DNA of 64,000 nt, taken from NCBI GenBank assembly GCA_009760885.1, contig CM019703.1:14490459-14554458 (forward strand), read 5' to 3'. The notes beneath the pieces are model-generated. The model had not been told where the DNA came from. It saw nothing but the letters and a program-made list of their open reading frames with translations, and ran no database searches. Shown piece after piece: positions 22,262 to 35,178 of the stretch. Made by a program: the position numbers and the translations under genes. The stretch's first letter is position 1, and the number at the start of each line of letters is the position of its first letter. Source of the DNA: Achatina immaculata. Its lineage: Eukaryota > Mollusca > Gastropoda > Stylommatophora > Achatinidae.

Positions 22262-23215
22262 CTGTCAAAGATGGAATTTTAAAAGTCAAAAATTGTTTTG
22301 TAAGACAAAAAGGCAGCAAAGATTGTAGAGCTATCGAGATGGCACAATGGTCAAACAGCGAAACAGAGCTGGCCAAGACCCTATCCCACCTTTCTGTTGG
22401 TGCTCCTTGCAACAGGCTCAACCTGGCTCTTTGGGGCTAGGCTCACTGTGGCACCCAAACATCTACCAAAAGGCTTGTTTTCTTGGTGCAAGCTGGGTCC
22501 TCACACAAAGTTGCCACAATCCACTCTCTGTCTGACAAGATGTCTGAGTTCCAGCATCTTCACAGCATCTGCTGTTAAGAACATCCAGGTCACAGTCCCT
22601 GGGATATAAAAACATGCTGAAAAAAAAATGACTGCAGATATGATAGAATCTAACAAAACATTTGCTTTCAAGACCACTCCCTCCCTTCTGAAGCATAAGA
22701 CTTCCAAGCTCTTGTCAACGGTTCATTATTCTCGTTTTATCTTTTCATCTGTTCAGAATGTTTTTAATAAATATGCTGCCTTCCTCCAAGTTCTGCTTAG
22801 AACATTTTATCTTTTTCATTTTTTCAGGATTGCTTTACATCTCCTCACCCATTTCTGGTACCCTCCAGTTGACCCAGCTGTAGAAATCTGTGCCCAAGAC
22901 AACATAACGTTGTGGGTTGTGGAATATAACTTCCAAAGATGGAAAACATCTTGGCCTGCATGTATGTCCTGCTCATTAAGACTGCATGGTAAAGATGACT
23001 TCACTTGAGTTCTAGATTCTAACAGAATGGCTTGGACTTGAATGGAATAAAACACTGTTGAGATACTTGATGAAATGAAGAATAAAGTAGATATATATAT
23101 TGCTTCACTTCTTTTTATTTTACTTTCTTCACAACTCTCAAGCCTCTGTGTATTGTTACAATAAATCATCTTTGGCACTGCTTATCTGATAACTGGAACA
23201 AAATTTTGACTCTAT
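22262..23215. other. intronic, nothing firmly recognised
   Basis: A segment at about 22335-22620 starts with GAGATGGCACAATGGTCAA, which could be a decayed SINE head, but the B box is not clear. No other element is supported. Confidence 0.3.
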
Positions 23216-23217
23216 CG

Positions 23218-23525
23218 ACATTTTGACTTGAGACTCAACTTCAAGCTACCTGCAAGGACTCGAGACTCTACTTGAAGCTACTTATATGGACTTGAGACTC
23301 AACTTGAAACTACCTGCAAGGACTCAAGACTCAACTTGAAGCTACTTACAAGGACTAGTTACCCAACTTGAAGCTACCTGCAAGGACTCAAGACTCTACT
23401 TGAAGCTACTTACAAGGACTTGAGACTCTACTTGAAGCTACTTACAAGGACTTGAGACTCTACTTGAAGCAACTTACATGGATTTGAGACTCTACTTGAA
23501 GCTACTCGCATGGACCTGAGACTTG
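23218..23525 (+). repeat. minisatellite of about 33 bp, about 9 units
   Basis: Units contain GGACTTGAGACTCTACTTGA and AGCTACTTACAA, with variants such as CAAGGACTCAAGACTC. Confidence 0.85.
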
Positions 23526-23865
23526 TTTTCAAATTTGAAGGTAGTGACTTATGACCTGTCATAAAGGATCTGAATGCAACGCTGGCTGTTTGTGAATGTA
23601 GGGGAAAAAAAAAAACTACAGAGTTATGTCCCATAAGGGAAGGACTTCACCCGAGCTCAGTCACAGTTGGTGAATGTGAAAAAAATGAAAAACAAAAAAA
23701 AAAAATAATAATAATTTCCATTCCTGGGATTCTAGAACAAAGACTTTTCTATGAGTAATGTTAACTTTAGTTTTTCTTCATCTTTGTCACAGAGTCGGTC
23801 ATACCTGTGATCATATCCAACTTAATTTAGTGCAAACAGTTCACACACAGACCTTTTTTTTAACA

Positions 23866-24087
23866 GAATTCCAGGTCCCCATTACTCTATGTTACCCAGG
23901 CAAATAACAGGTTTAGCTATTTAGTAACAGTTCATTAATAGAATTCCAGGCCCCCATTACTCTATGTTACCCAGGCAAATAACAGGTTTAGTTATTTAGT
24001 AACAGTTCATTAATAGAATTCCAGGCCCCCATTACTCTATGTTACCCAGGCAAATAACAGGTTTAGCTATTTAGTAACAGTTCATTT
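23866..24087 (+). repeat. 75-bp tandem repeat, 3 units
   Basis: The unit contains AGAATTCCAGGCCCCCATTA and CAAATAACAGGTTTAG, and the three copies are almost identical. The array is followed by an A-rich stretch. Confidence 0.9.
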
Positions 24088-24179
24088 CTTTAAAAAAAAA
24101 GAAAAAAAAACTTTGTTATGACCCCCAGAAAAGGTTTGAGATGTCCCGTGACAGAAATTGTGGCCTTGCTTGTAGTGGT

Positions 24180-24430
24180 AGGTAAAGGTAAATGGTAAGA
24201 TCCCAGTTACCACGCTGTTAAGGCATATTTGGGACATGGTGTGTTAGGTCTGCATTCTCAAGACCATCAGCACAAGGAAGTGTGATGTGGTCAGTATCAT
24301 GGCCCAGATTTATCTGGTACCCATTTTTGGAGGCTGAGTGTGGGGACTACCGGCCACTGCTGGGACATGAACCTGGTACCGCTGGATTAGTAGACTGAGT
24401 GCCTGACCACACAGCCAGCCAGGTTGTAGT
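24180..24430 (-). mobile_element. tRNA-derived SINE, minus orientation
   Basis: Same family as 34590-34875 and 58733-58934. On the minus strand the head contains the B-box-like GGTACCAGGTTCATGTCCC. The body contains the reverse complement of GAAGTGTGATGTGGTCAG and GTTAAGGCATATTTGGGACA. Moderately decayed. Confidence 0.75.
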
Positions 24431-24883
24431 AGAAGGAGCCACTGTTTTTACTACCAAAGAATGCTGAACCAGCCACAGTAAACCACAAGATAAGTAATAT
24501 ACCTTTCTTCCATTCTGCTTATTTATCATACAGTCAAGACCCTGATACATGACACGGCCTCAGACTGCTAGGGGGAGTGTGATGTTACTTACTGGACACA
24601 TTCAGCTTAAGTCTTTTAAAGAATCCTTTTTTACTGTTGTCTTCAGCATTCCACAGATCAGTATCATGTACCTGTTTTTTTTTTTCAAGCTGAGCTTACA
24701 AGTACACTTTGACAGTCAAGCTGATGCCAGACATCTTAGAACCCAGCATTCTGCACGCTGTGCTCTTACGTGTCCAAGCTTGTGGTGAGACAGATAACAC
24801 CATCCACTGTCTAAACATAAACCTACTTAAAGACAACACAAAACATTTCATTGCTTCTTAGTTTCTTGGCCAGTGACACTAAC

Positions 24884-24988
24884 CTGAGCAGTATCTTAGC
24901 AAAGGACACCTCAGAGATGGTGGGCATTCCCTTGGAGAACTCCAAGAACTCCAGCTCAATGACTTCACTCTGAAGATTTTCCATGAAT
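24884..24988 (-). CDS. MICU3: MICU exon 4 of 8 seen
   Basis: The acceptor is CTGTGGGCAG and the donor GTTAGT. One base completes Arg, then 34 codons and two bases of the next Arg. The peptide has FMENLQSEVIELEFLEFSKG, then MPTISEVSFAKILL. The MICU3 counterpart is FMDNLQTEVLEIEF-----GM-TISE-DFA-ILLR. This part lies between the EF-hands. Confidence 0.93.
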
Positions 24989-25099
24989 CTGCCCACAGAG
25001 AAACAAAGATAACATTTATACTCGGCATTTCACAAACATTTGACCCAGACAATCAAATGCAAAGAGCAGGGAGGCCAAGAAAGGATAAACTGAATAAAT

Positions 25100-25212
25100 G
25101 ATCATATGGGAAAGTAAGCCTACGTATATAAAGTGAACCTACGTGTATAAACTGAGGCTAAGTGTATAAATTGAGCCTATGTGTATAAAGTGAACCTACG
25201 TGTATAAAGTGA
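25100..25212 (+). repeat. 19-bp tandem repeat, about 5 units
   Basis: Units are of the form TGAACCTACGTGTATAAAG, with variants. It lies in the MICU intron upstream of exon 4. Confidence 0.8.
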
Positions 25213-25357
25213 GCACTGCTCTAACATCAGAAACAAAAATATTTGTAGTAAAACAGAAAAATTTGCTGGAAATGTTCCCAAGATGACTGCTAGAAAAGAC
25301 AAGTGATGGAGACCAGAGGGAAAGAGGCAGAGAAGAAACAAGCAAGCAGAGAACTTA

Positions 25358-26003
25358 TGAAGCTGTGATGGTAATCATGTAGCACAGTTGGCTGGCATGA
25401 AGCTGTGATGTTCATCATGTAGCACAGCTGGCTGGCATGAAGCTGTGACGGTCATCATGTAGCACAGCTGACTGGCATGAAGCTGTGATGGTCATCATGT
25501 AGCACAGCTGGTTGGCATGAAGCTGTGATGGTCATCATGTAGCACAGCTGGCTGGCATGAAGCTGTGATGGCCATCATGCAGCACAACTGGTTGGCATGA
25601 AGCTGTGATGGCCATCATGCAGCACAACTGGCTGGCATGAAGCTGTGATGGCCATCATGTAGCACAACTGACTGGCATGAAGCTGTGATGGTCATCATGC
25701 AGCACAGCTGGCTGGCATGAAGCTGTGATGGCCATCATGTAGCACAACTGACTGGCATGAAGCTGTGATGGTCATCATGTAGCACAACTGACTGGCATGA
25801 AGCTGTGATGGCCATCATGTAGCACAACTGACTGGCATGAAGCTGTGATGGTCATCATGCAGCACAGCTGGCTGGCATGAAGCTGTGATGGTCATCATGC
25901 AGCACAACTGACTGGCATGAAGCTGTGATGGTCATCATGCAGCACAGCTGGCTGGCATGAAGCTGTGATGGTCATCATGCAGCACAGCTGGCTGGCATGA
26001 AGC
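25358..26003 (+). repeat. 40-bp minisatellite, about 16 units
   Basis: The unit is AGCTGTGATGGTCATCATGT followed by AGCACAGCTGGCTGGCATGA. Variation is confined to a few positions (TGT/TGC, CAGCTG/CAACTG, GGCTGG/GACTGG). Confidence 0.95.
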
Positions 26004-26560
26004 AAAGGCTGGCAACAGAGAACAACAATTGGAGATAATTTGTTTTCAGGATGCCACAAGACTGCTCCGCCAAGCAGTGTCAAATGGTATCTATGAACAA
26101 ACTTTAAAGCTGGAACCACACGGGTTAAACTCACTATTCAGCTACACCTAACATTCTCCTCTTCAACAATTATAATCCCCCTCCACTAAGCTCCACTCCC
26201 TTCTCACTTGTTACACATAGTTCAGAACCTCCTCACAGCATCACATTACAACCCCTCTACCTTAACTATAATCATCTATTTCACCTTCTCCTGGCTAGGT
26301 TAACACTGTACCACTCTCTCTCCTTTCCACAGTTTCCCCACCCACCATCCCCAGTTACGACCCACCGACCACACATCACAGGTCTCCATTTAAACAGTCT
26401 CTACGCCCTACCATGCTCATTTCTGAAACACAGCGTCGGACAAGCTACATCTTCTTACAGTCACAGCTAAGTGCTCTATTCATTATTAATTTTTTTTAAA
26501 TAGTATTCATGTGAATCTATACTTTATCTCCTCCCTCTACTTCTTTGTCCTGTATGTTTT
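26004..26560. other. intronic, pyrimidine-rich, nothing recognised
   Basis: C/T-rich sequence with CCCCTCC and CTCTCTCC stretches. It may belong to the element whose end is at 26565-26640, but this cannot be shown here. Confidence 0.3.
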
Positions 26561-26564
26561 TGTA

Positions 26565-26645
26565 TGATTAAGGTTCACACCGAAACGTCACAACTTTGTA
26601 ATTGTTAAGTAATAAAGCTACTTTTTTCCTAGTTTATACAAACTT
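26565..26645 (+). repeat. dispersed repeat end (CGAAACGTCACAACTTTG), plus orientation
   Basis: TGATTAAGGTTCACACCGAA followed by ACGTCACAACTTTGTAATTG and AATAAAGCTAC recurs in reverse orientation at 53228-53310. It resembles retrotransposon termini with AATAAA. The family is not determined. Confidence 0.6.
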
Positions 26646-26819
26646 TAAAGCTGTGAATTCTCGTGACTGTTACCAACTGTTCTAAGGAACAAAAAAAAAA
26701 AAAAGGAAAAAAACTCCGACATTAATCTTAACTACCTATAAATTGTTTTAAAAAGGCAATAGCTTATTAAAGGATGAGATATCTGTTACTATAAAAAGGA
26801 AAAATAAAGAAGAACAGAG

Positions 26820-28252
26820 TTATCTACTTTATCATCAGGACTAGCAAACCAAAGGGCTATCTACTCTATCATCAGGACTAGCAAACCACAGAGCTATTTA
26901 CTCTACCATCAGGACTAGCAAACCACAGAGCTATCTATTCTATCATCAGGACTAGCAAACCACAGAGTTATCTATTCTATCATCAGGACTAGCAAACCAC
27001 AGAGCTATCTATTCTATCATCAGGACTAGCAAACCACAGAGTTATCTATTCTATCATCAGGACTAGCAAACCACAGAGCTATCTATTCTATCATCAGGAC
27101 TAGCAAACCACAGAGCTATCTATTCTATCATCAGGACTAGCAAACCACAGAGTTATCTATTCTATCATCAGGACTAGCAAACCACAGAGTTATCTATTCT
27201 ATCATCAGGACTAGCAAACCACAGAGCTATCTATTCTATCATCAGGACTAGCAAACCACAGAGCTATCTATTCTATCATCAGGACTAGCAAACCACAGAG
27301 TTATCTAATCTGTCATCAGGACTAGCAAACCAAAGGGCTATCTACTCTATCATCAGGACTAGTAAACCACAGAGCTATTTACTCTACCACTGGGACTAGC
27401 AAACCAAAGGGCTATCTACTCTATCATCAGGACTAGTAAACCACAGAGCTATTTACTCTACCACTGGGACTAGCAAACCACAGAGCTATCTACTCTATCA
27501 TCAGGACTAGCAAACCACAGAGCTATCTACTCTACCATCAGGACTAGCAAACCACAGAGCTATCTATTCTATCATCAGGACTAGCAAACCACAGAGCTAT
27601 CTACTCTATCATCAGGACTAGCAAACCACAGATTTATCTACTCTGTCATCAGGACTAGCAAACCAAAGGGCTATCTACTCTATCATCAGGACTAGCAAAC
27701 CACAGGGCTATCTACTCTACCATCAGGACTAGTAAACCACAGAGGTATTTACTCTACCACTGGGACTAGCAAACTACAGAGCTATCTACTACCATCAGGA
27801 CTAGTAAACCACAGAACTATTTACTCTACCATCAGGACTAGCAAACCACAGAGCTATCTACTCTACCATCAGGACTAGCAAACCACAGAGCTATCTACGA
27901 CCATCAGGACTAGCAAACCACAGAGCTATCTACTACCATCAGGACTAGCAAACCACAGGGCTATCTACTCTACCATCAGGACTAGTAAACCACAGAGCTA
28001 TTTACTCTACCATCAGGACTAGCAAACCACAGAGCTATCTACTCTATCATCAGGACTAGCAAACCACAGAGCTATCTACTCTACCATCAGGACTAGCAAA
28101 CCACAGAGCTATCTACGACCATCAGGACTAGCAAACCACAGAGCTATCTACTCCACCATCAGGACTAGCAAACCACAGAACTATCTACTCTATCATCAAG
28201 ACTAGCAAATCACAGAGCTATCTACTCTATCATCAGGACTAGCAAATCACAA
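26820..28252 (+). repeat. 37-bp minisatellite, about 38 units
   Basis: The unit contains CATCAGGACTAGCAAACCAC and AGAGCTATCTACTCTAT. Unit types (TATTCTATC, TACTCTATC, TACTCTACC, shortened TACTACC and TACGACC) come in blocks, which suggests local duplication of unit groups. Confidence 0.95.
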
Positions 28253-28516
28253 ACTCTCTCTCTCTCTTCAAATCCTAGCAGACTGTGCCACAACAGCCTG
28301 ACAGGACATGAGATTAATAACTATCACTGAAGAGCTTAAGGAAAAGTCTGACTTTTCAGCAACTGGGAAGGTGTCATCCCATCTTCTTCTCTATGTCCTG
28401 GAATGTAACCAAAGCTTTGACATCCAACTACCACATTCCCAGGCAAATTAGCAAAATTATGTTTTATGACAACTGGCACAACATAAAGAAATTAACATGC
28501 CAACAAGACTACCAAC

Positions 28517-28608
28517 CTATGAAAATCTTTGTAGTTGAGGACTTCTTTGCCACTTCTTCCAAAGAAATGGATTAGCAATGTTGTATCCTGAATCTCTTGA
28601 AAAGTGTC
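28517..28608 (-). CDS. MICU3: MICU exon 3 of 8 seen
   Basis: The acceptor is ATTTTGCTAG and the donor GTTGGT. It holds 30 codons and two bases of a split Arg. The peptide contains DTTLLIHFFGRSGKEVLNYK, then DFH(R). This matches the DTTLLVHFFGKKGK-ELNFEDFYR segment of MICU3. The exon begins in phase 0. The vertebrate protein has a longer linker before this point, so an additional exon between this one and 38704 is possible but not required by phase. Confidence 0.93.
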
Positions 28609-28619
28609 CTAGCAAAATG

Positions 28620-29511
28620 TAAATAAGATAAAAGTTACTACCCAGTAACTACAACTGGTTCTGAAAACAAAAAAATGCAAGCACACAAAAACTTGAAAAA
28701 CGTACAAAAATGATAAACCCCAATACAGTATATCATGAGCTATACCCAAAAACACTTCTAATGATGAAGTGGCGACTTTGCATATTCCTGTTACAGGAGA
28801 ATTTTACTCACAGAAAACATGAAACCACAGGTTACAAAGAAACAGATGATTCATTTCCACAAGTTGCCTAACTGATTACAGTTATCTTTTACACCTTTGA
28901 AACTGGCTTTAACTATTTCATACATTGCTATCTCAAATTCACTTACTTATTTGTATGCTCCTTCATCATATGAAATAAAATCAGGAAAAGGTACAACAAA
29001 ACCAGCTTTTTTTTATGACATGAAGAAGATACTAACAAATAAGATGTCCCTAAAAGTGAGGAAAAGAGTATTATGGTGATATATAAAGCCAATACTGTTA
29101 TATGGTTGTGAAACTTAGATGTTTATAAAAAAAAAAAAAAGACAAGTGGAAGTGACAGAGATGTGGTTTTAGAGAAATATGTAACAAATACCCTGGACTG
29201 ATTAAAATACAGAGGTCCTCAAAGAAGTGTCATAACAACAAAAACTAGTTAAAACAAAAGACAGTCAAAGTTCCTATGAAGTGTCATGAGAAGACAGAAG
29301 TTACATAGCTTAGTTACTGACTGGAAAATTCCAGAACTTAGTTACTGACTGGAAAATTCAAGGAAGAGAGGAAGGCCAAGTGAACTGACTGAGCTACATG
29401 GAAAAGAAAAGCACCTGATGTCAATCAGAAACAAAAAGGACTGAAGAAGATGGAGAAGAAAGATCACCAATGCTATGTGGTGTGACACATGATAATAACT
29501 CCTTCATCTAC
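28620..29511. other. intronic, nothing recognised
   Basis: AT-rich sequence. A stretch near 29095-29150 (ATGGTTGTGAAACTTAGATG) recalls the LLYG-CE-W part of a LINE, but it is too decayed to call. Confidence 0.3.
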
Positions 29512-30095
29512 ATCTTCTTATATCTTATATCCTTCCCATGCCGTTAAACATCACATAGGGCTCACAAGGTAGTTCGCCAATTTTTCCTGTTTTCAGTGAA
29601 CTTTTCAAACGCATCAAGAGATTTTATGCCTACTAAACTGACCTCTCTTAACCCTGTCATCTTTAGAGTTTCATGTGGTCGACCTCTTTTTTTCTTTGGC
29701 CTGTTGTGTTCCACTTGATAGCTTGTTTTGGGATTCTCTGACTGTTTCTTCTCATCATGTGACTGAGATATGTCCATCTCCTTTTCCTGATCACCCATGA
29801 GACAGGTTGTTGTTTGCTCATCTGCCTTATCTCTGCGTTGTTCTTGAATTCGTTCCACTTGATGCCGAGTATTTTCCTTAGGCATTTGTTTTCAAAAGAG
29901 TCTAGTTTCTTGTCAATTTCTTTAGTTGTTTTCCAGCTTTCGCATGCATAAATGAGGGTGGATATTTAAAATTTGAATTGAACAGTCTCAACTTGGTTTT
30001 TGTGCTTATAACTTTTGAGTGACATATGTTCTCAGGATTCTTGAAGGTCAATGCTGCTTTTGCAATTCGAATTCTAACTTCATCTACATCCACTC
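29512..30095 (-). mobile_element. LINE family B, 3' part of RT ORF and 3' end
   Basis: On the minus strand this is the C-terminal part of a non-LTR retrotransposon ORF, in two or three broken frames. Recognisable parts, N to C, are VISTKTKLRLFNSN, a YACESWKTTKEID-like stretch, KCLRKILGI-like, and KKRGRPHETLKMT. The coding region ends about 35 bp before a tail of ATATAAG repeats, so the 3' UTR is very short. Frames are disrupted, so it is dead. It is the longest C-terminal piece of family B in the window. Confidence 0.75.
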
Positions 30096-30239
30096 TACAA
30101 AAATGGCACCATATTTATATTTCAAGCCTTCAAAAACAATATCTGACCGCTTGTAAAGCTAAGAAAAAACAATCCCAGATAAAACTTAGTTCTGAAATAA
30201 TCTTTAAGAAACTTGCACTACTTCTTGTACCAAATATCC

Positions 30240-30665
30240 TAAATACTGTTTATGTACTCTAAAATATCCAAAATAATGTTTATACACTCAAAGTTAACTA
30301 AAATAATGTTTATACACTCTAAGTATTCCAAATGCCATTTATTTACCTTTGTCATTTATCCTGTTTCTTTACTATATATAAAGTATCAAAAACAATGTTT
30401 ATGTACTCTTATGTCAAGTATTCCAATTAATGTTTATGCACTCTTACATCAAGTATCCCAAATACTGTTTATATATTCAACCACACAGTGAAGTTTATAT
30501 AGCACTACGTCAAATACTATTTACCTGCATCATTTCTTATAAATGTGTATGTACTTTATGTCAAGCATCCTAAATAACGTTTATGTACTATTTGTCAAGT
30601 ATTACAAATAATGCTCATGTAATGTCAAGTATCCTAGATAACATTTATGTACTCTTGTCAAATAT
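30240..30665 (+). repeat. degenerate tandem repeat of about 32 bp
   Basis: Units share AAATA(A/C)TGTTTAT(G/A)TACTC and TCAAGTATCC. Strongly diverged. Confidence 0.65.
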
Positions 30666-32220
30666 CTCAAAATGTTTCACAGAATGTCAGATCCTGTATT
30701 GCAGAATGTAAAATTCCTTATTTTTAAAAAATCCTGTTAAAGGTGACCTTTACTTTCCGAGCGCCATCATCACGACAATTAGTTTAGTAACTGATGTTCA
30801 CATTATTCTGCCAAGGGAACAGAAAACTGTAAACAAGAAACTATGTTCTTTCTTTATGTCAGCCCACCATCATCATTATCATCATCACTGTATGCCATCT
30901 TACATGGAAACCTGGCTACAGCTGATCTGTAACTCACTCTGTCCTCTTGCCTTGATAATACACATCCTGTGTTGCGCAGCCACGTATAACAACGTATGTC
31001 ATCCCTGTGCTGTTTTTCCCCCCTCCAGTATACATATTTTTCAATACATTTACTATACTTCTTACAACCAGGATACTTTCAATGTCAAGTCTTGTTCTTC
31101 ATGACTTTGCTCAAAACTGAAAGCTAAAACTTAATTAAACCAAATTTTTTTGTACCTTATGTAAGTATGCGTATCTTTACTATAGTATCCAAGTTTAACA
31201 TTAATTTGCCATTTTGCACACAGCCTTTTCTGTGAGATTATAAGAATAGTGCTAAAATGCTGTGTGCTATAAGCTCAGTGAAATATGGCATGTCTGATTT
31301 GGAACATACAGCGGTGCACCTTCTTTCTAAAACATAAAAGACAGCCCATAAATCACACACTCTGTCACATATAAAACTTTGAATGCAGTGTTCTTCAATC
31401 CAATCTACACTAAATTCAAGTGCATGTATAACAGTACAGGGGAAAACACAAGACTTTTCATTCTCTAGCGTACAAATACAGAAAAAAAAAAAAAAAGCAA
31501 AAGATTCAGCAGATATCCTATCCAAGCTACGGATAATACACAAGCAGTCTCATAGCCTAGCAAATGGAAAGTGCCATTCCATTATACTTCACACAGTGAG
31601 CCCTCAAATAAGTCTTGAATTATCAGTTGCCTGTGGATTACGTACACAAATTCTTAATAATCCTTACACAGCATATGATATGATATTAAATAGTAATATT
31701 TTAAGTCTTCTACAATGGCCATTAAATTCCAGAACATTGGTAAATCTTAATATTAATTAAGTCACAGATTAAACTATCTCACTTACATACAAAATATTGG
31801 TAAACCTCCTATATGCTATCTAATTCATACACATCAGTGAACTATAAACTGTGTCACCTCCGCTCTAGGCACATTCAAATTCTTGTTTCTTCTTTGACAG
31901 AGAGCATATAAAAGTAGCAGGAAAGGGGAGAATACAATACAGACTTTAAATCAGCACTTTTTAAACTTGCCAGCAGACTTCCGTACTCTAAATGCTTTGA
32001 TCACTGGGATTTATATTTTTCACTCTTTCCTTGTGACATTCTTTACTTTGTACACTGTGTAACTCATTAAAATGACAACAACATAATCTTGTTTCACTTT
32101 CATAAATTACTTTGTACAGAATAGAATCTAATGTTAAAATAGTTATAATTTAAGTCCATTAATTAAAAGAATGATTAAATTTCTCTTTAGTAAGGCACAA
32201 AAACTTATATTCATATGCAT
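30666..32220. other. intronic, nothing recognised
   Basis: AT-rich sequence with a short CATCAT run and one A run. The open frames here lack any known domain or matching splice sites. Confidence 0.3.
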
Positions 32221-33171
32221 GAGGGGCGATCAAAGAGTATCCGGACTACAAGAGTTACCGATATGTAATTTAATCGCCTTCAAAATAGTCCTCTTCTGAA
32301 GCAACACACTTAGCCCCATGTCATTTCCACTGTTTGAAGCATCTTTTGAAGTCATCTTCTGATGTGGGGAATAGCTGCTTCATTGCATTCTGTTGTATCT
32401 TCTCAGCATCCTGAAATCTTTTTCTTTTCAAGTAGTTTTTTTTATTTTTTTATTTTTGAGAACAGGAAAAAGTCACAAGGAGTGATATGAGGTGAATATG
32501 GTGGTTGCTGGACCTGTGGTATAAAGTGCTTAGCAAGAAACTGCTGCGCAAGTTGCGATGCATGAGCAAGTGTGCTGTCATGGTAGAGCTGCCACTCATC
32601 ACTTTCATGCAATGTTGGTCTTTTGTTATGAACTGCGTCCTGTAAATGCTGCGGAATTTCACAGTAGTATTTCTTGTTGATTGTATGACTTGATGGAGCA
32701 TATTCATGACGCACAATTATTGTAATAAAAAAAAAAAAAGCAGTCGCCATTATCTTTAAATTGCTGTGGTTCTACAGCGCCATTTTGGATTGGGAGACAT
32801 CGGGGTCTTCCACTGTGACTGGCCCTTAGCTTCAGGGTCATGCCCATAAACCCACGATTTATCAGCAGTTACAATGATTTTTCTAAAGTTTTCGGTTTTT
32901 TTTTTTTTTGCATTCAAGCAGGTCATAAGCAACCAAAACAGGGGCAAATTTGTTGATCCAGTTTTTTCCATTATGACAACTGCAATGAACAGATTCAGTT
33001 ACATAAGAAAACAGTACTACTGTAGACATAGCAAATAAGCTGGGGAGACACGACTTATGCCACCACATGCGCATATGTTGAGGTCATCCTGTACCAATTT
33101 GCCAATTTCCTTCTGTTTGTGTCTGTCATTTCCAGACTTATATCTTCAGTCCAGATACTTTTTGATCACAT
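32221..33171 (-). mobile_element. mariner transposon, minus orientation, broken
   Basis: The ends are inverted: GATCAAAGAGTATCCGGACT on the left and the complement of GATCAAAAAGTATCTGGACT on the right. A TA lies at the right edge (33172-33173), while the left TA is lost or mutated. On the minus strand the transposase has TADKSWVYGHDPE (first catalytic Asp), EWQLYHDSTLAH (second) and SPHITPCDFFLF (third). The last two are 34 residues apart, so the D34D set is present. A frameshift lies near 32752, and the N-terminal DNA-binding part is mostly missing. Confidence 0.85.
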
Positions 33172-33173
33172 TA

Positions 33174-34589
33174 CACATGCACGCACACATTCATAGGCTA
33201 AACATATCTGCAGATTTTATGCCTTGTGGATAATGATTAGGAAATTGAGTTAAGAAAGGACTTGAATAAAATTAACTTTAGTGAGAAGGAAATTAACTAA
33301 AATCTAAATAACTAGAAAATGGACTTTGTAGATATCGTTAGAAAATATGGTGAGTTGAAATTAATTTGAGAATCAAATGAATTTAATGGAATTTTAGAAG
33401 ATTCAAAGGAAAAAAAACTGAAATAATTTAATTTTAGAAAAAGACAACCTAAGAAAATTTAGTTAGAGAAGCAGACAGGTTTAAGAACTTTAGCTCTGGA
33501 TGAAGCTAAATCTAAGCAACACTAGTCAAGGAGAAATTAAACCAATGAAACTTTAGTCAAAAAGGAAGTTAATTCCAATTAACTCTTGTTTTTGTTCTTT
33601 TCAGAAGGGCAGGAAAGAGAGACAGTTCAATCTAAGCAATTATGTTAGGGAAAATGTTTAGTTAAACTAACAATTTAGTGTATACATTTTTTTTAAATTT
33701 CAGAAATTAATATCTTTTAATACTAAAGAAATATTTACTGAAATATATTATAATGAACTTTAAAAGAAACTATCATGTAAAAAAATGAATGTAGTTATAG
33801 TAGTAAACTGATAAAAAAATTAAAAACGGTCATAGATATATGCATATGTGGCTTCATCATTTATACAAAATCTTACCAGCCAAAATAAAATGTTTTACTT
33901 TATCAAAGTGTGATCCATGTACTCAAGAAGGGCACAGAAGAATGCTTACAGATAAATACTGTATTTCCTGGAAGACATCTTTTCCCCCTAAAATGTTGTC
34001 TAAAAAAAAAAACCCCCCAAAAATAGATGAAATTTCAGGTGAAATTCTGATTGGCCAAAGTCTCCCGGTCTGTGTTTACATAAGAATTACATGCAATTAT
34101 CACCTGTTTCATCATACAATGATTTGAGTGAACTCATTTTCACAGGTTTTCTTCCTTGCGAGTTAAAGAGTTTCTGACTTGCCTCATTATCATTTAATGC
34201 TAGAGAATTCTAGTTAAACAATGTTCACTGCAAGGCAAACAGTTTCTGGCTTGCCTCATTATTACTACACGAGAGAGAATTCCAGTTAGAAATAGGTATA
34301 AGCTGGTTTACTTACATATATTTCTGTGAACTCAGCTGTCTCAAGAAAACTAACAAATGTGTAGCAGTGGTACTGATATTTTAGTACTTTGAACTTTCTT
34401 TTTATCAATCCATGGCCCAAAGACAATGCAGACATTGCTATAACATTGTGTTCAAAGCTCATTTTAACTGATTACACAAAGGTGCAAGTCTATAGGACAG
34501 AACAGCACTACTTTGAACCACAAGGTTTTTTTTTTAAAACACAAAAAAAAAACATACTAATTCCCTGAACATTTTTTTTTTGTTGCTCA
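33174..34589. other. intronic, nothing recognised
   Basis: Very AT-rich, with repeated TTTAGTTAGA-like words. No gene or element is supported. Confidence 0.3.
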
Positions 34590-34875
34590 TTAAAAGATAA
34601 CGGTAAAATTCCCATTCCAGGCCATTAAGACATATTGGGGGTACAGTGTTAGGCCTGCATTTCCACAACCTTCGGCACATGAAAGTGTGATGTGATCAGT
34701 ATTACACCCGGCCATGTTTACTTTCCCAGATTTCTCTGGTACCATTTTCAGAGGCTGGGTGGACCCCGGGGCCTTTCTGGTGTGCACCAGAAAAAAATCC
34801 CACCGCTGGGACTGAACCCAGTGCCACCAGATTAGTAAACCGAGCGCCTAACCACTCAGCTAACTAGGCTGCCCA
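34590..34875 (-). mobile_element. tRNA-derived SINE, minus orientation, nearly complete
   Basis: On the minus strand the head GCAGCCTAGTTAGCTGAGTG and GTTAGGCGCTCGG holds an A box, and CTGGGTTCAGTCCCAGC a B box. The body contains GAAATCTGGGAAAGTAAACA and AAGGTTGTGGAAATGCAGGC and ends with ATTTTACCG. The same body occurs at 8215, 24180 and 58733. The tRNA of origin is not assignable by eye. Confidence 0.85.
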
Positions 34876-35178
34876 ATAAAAATTTCAAATTTTTTTTCCC
34901 TCTAAAAATATCCATGGAAAACGGAGTGCATCTAATATTACAGTGCATACTGTAGGCTTGTGATGGTACAATTTGTACATTCAAATAATGTAAGGTAAAT
35001 TATAGCAACAAGGTACTCTGAAGAAAGGAAAAAAAAATAACAACCTGTTGTTGTTGCTGTTATGGAATCTCTCCCTAACTCCCAAGTTATACTATAATGG
35101 CACCATTTAAAGCTAACAAGCCAATGGACTAGTATATAAAAAACGAACTGTTAATAGTTTAGATTAAATGTCTAAATA

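Noticed and set aside
22816..23008. Plus-strand frame after TTTTTTCAG ending at a GTAAAG, exon-like
   Set aside because: No family resemblance, lies antisense in a MICU intron, and overlapping frames on the other strand are equally open.
26820..28252. Regular array that looks CRISPR-like at first sight
   Set aside because: Units are contiguous direct repeats without unique spacers, there are no cas genes, and the setting is an intron of an animal gene.
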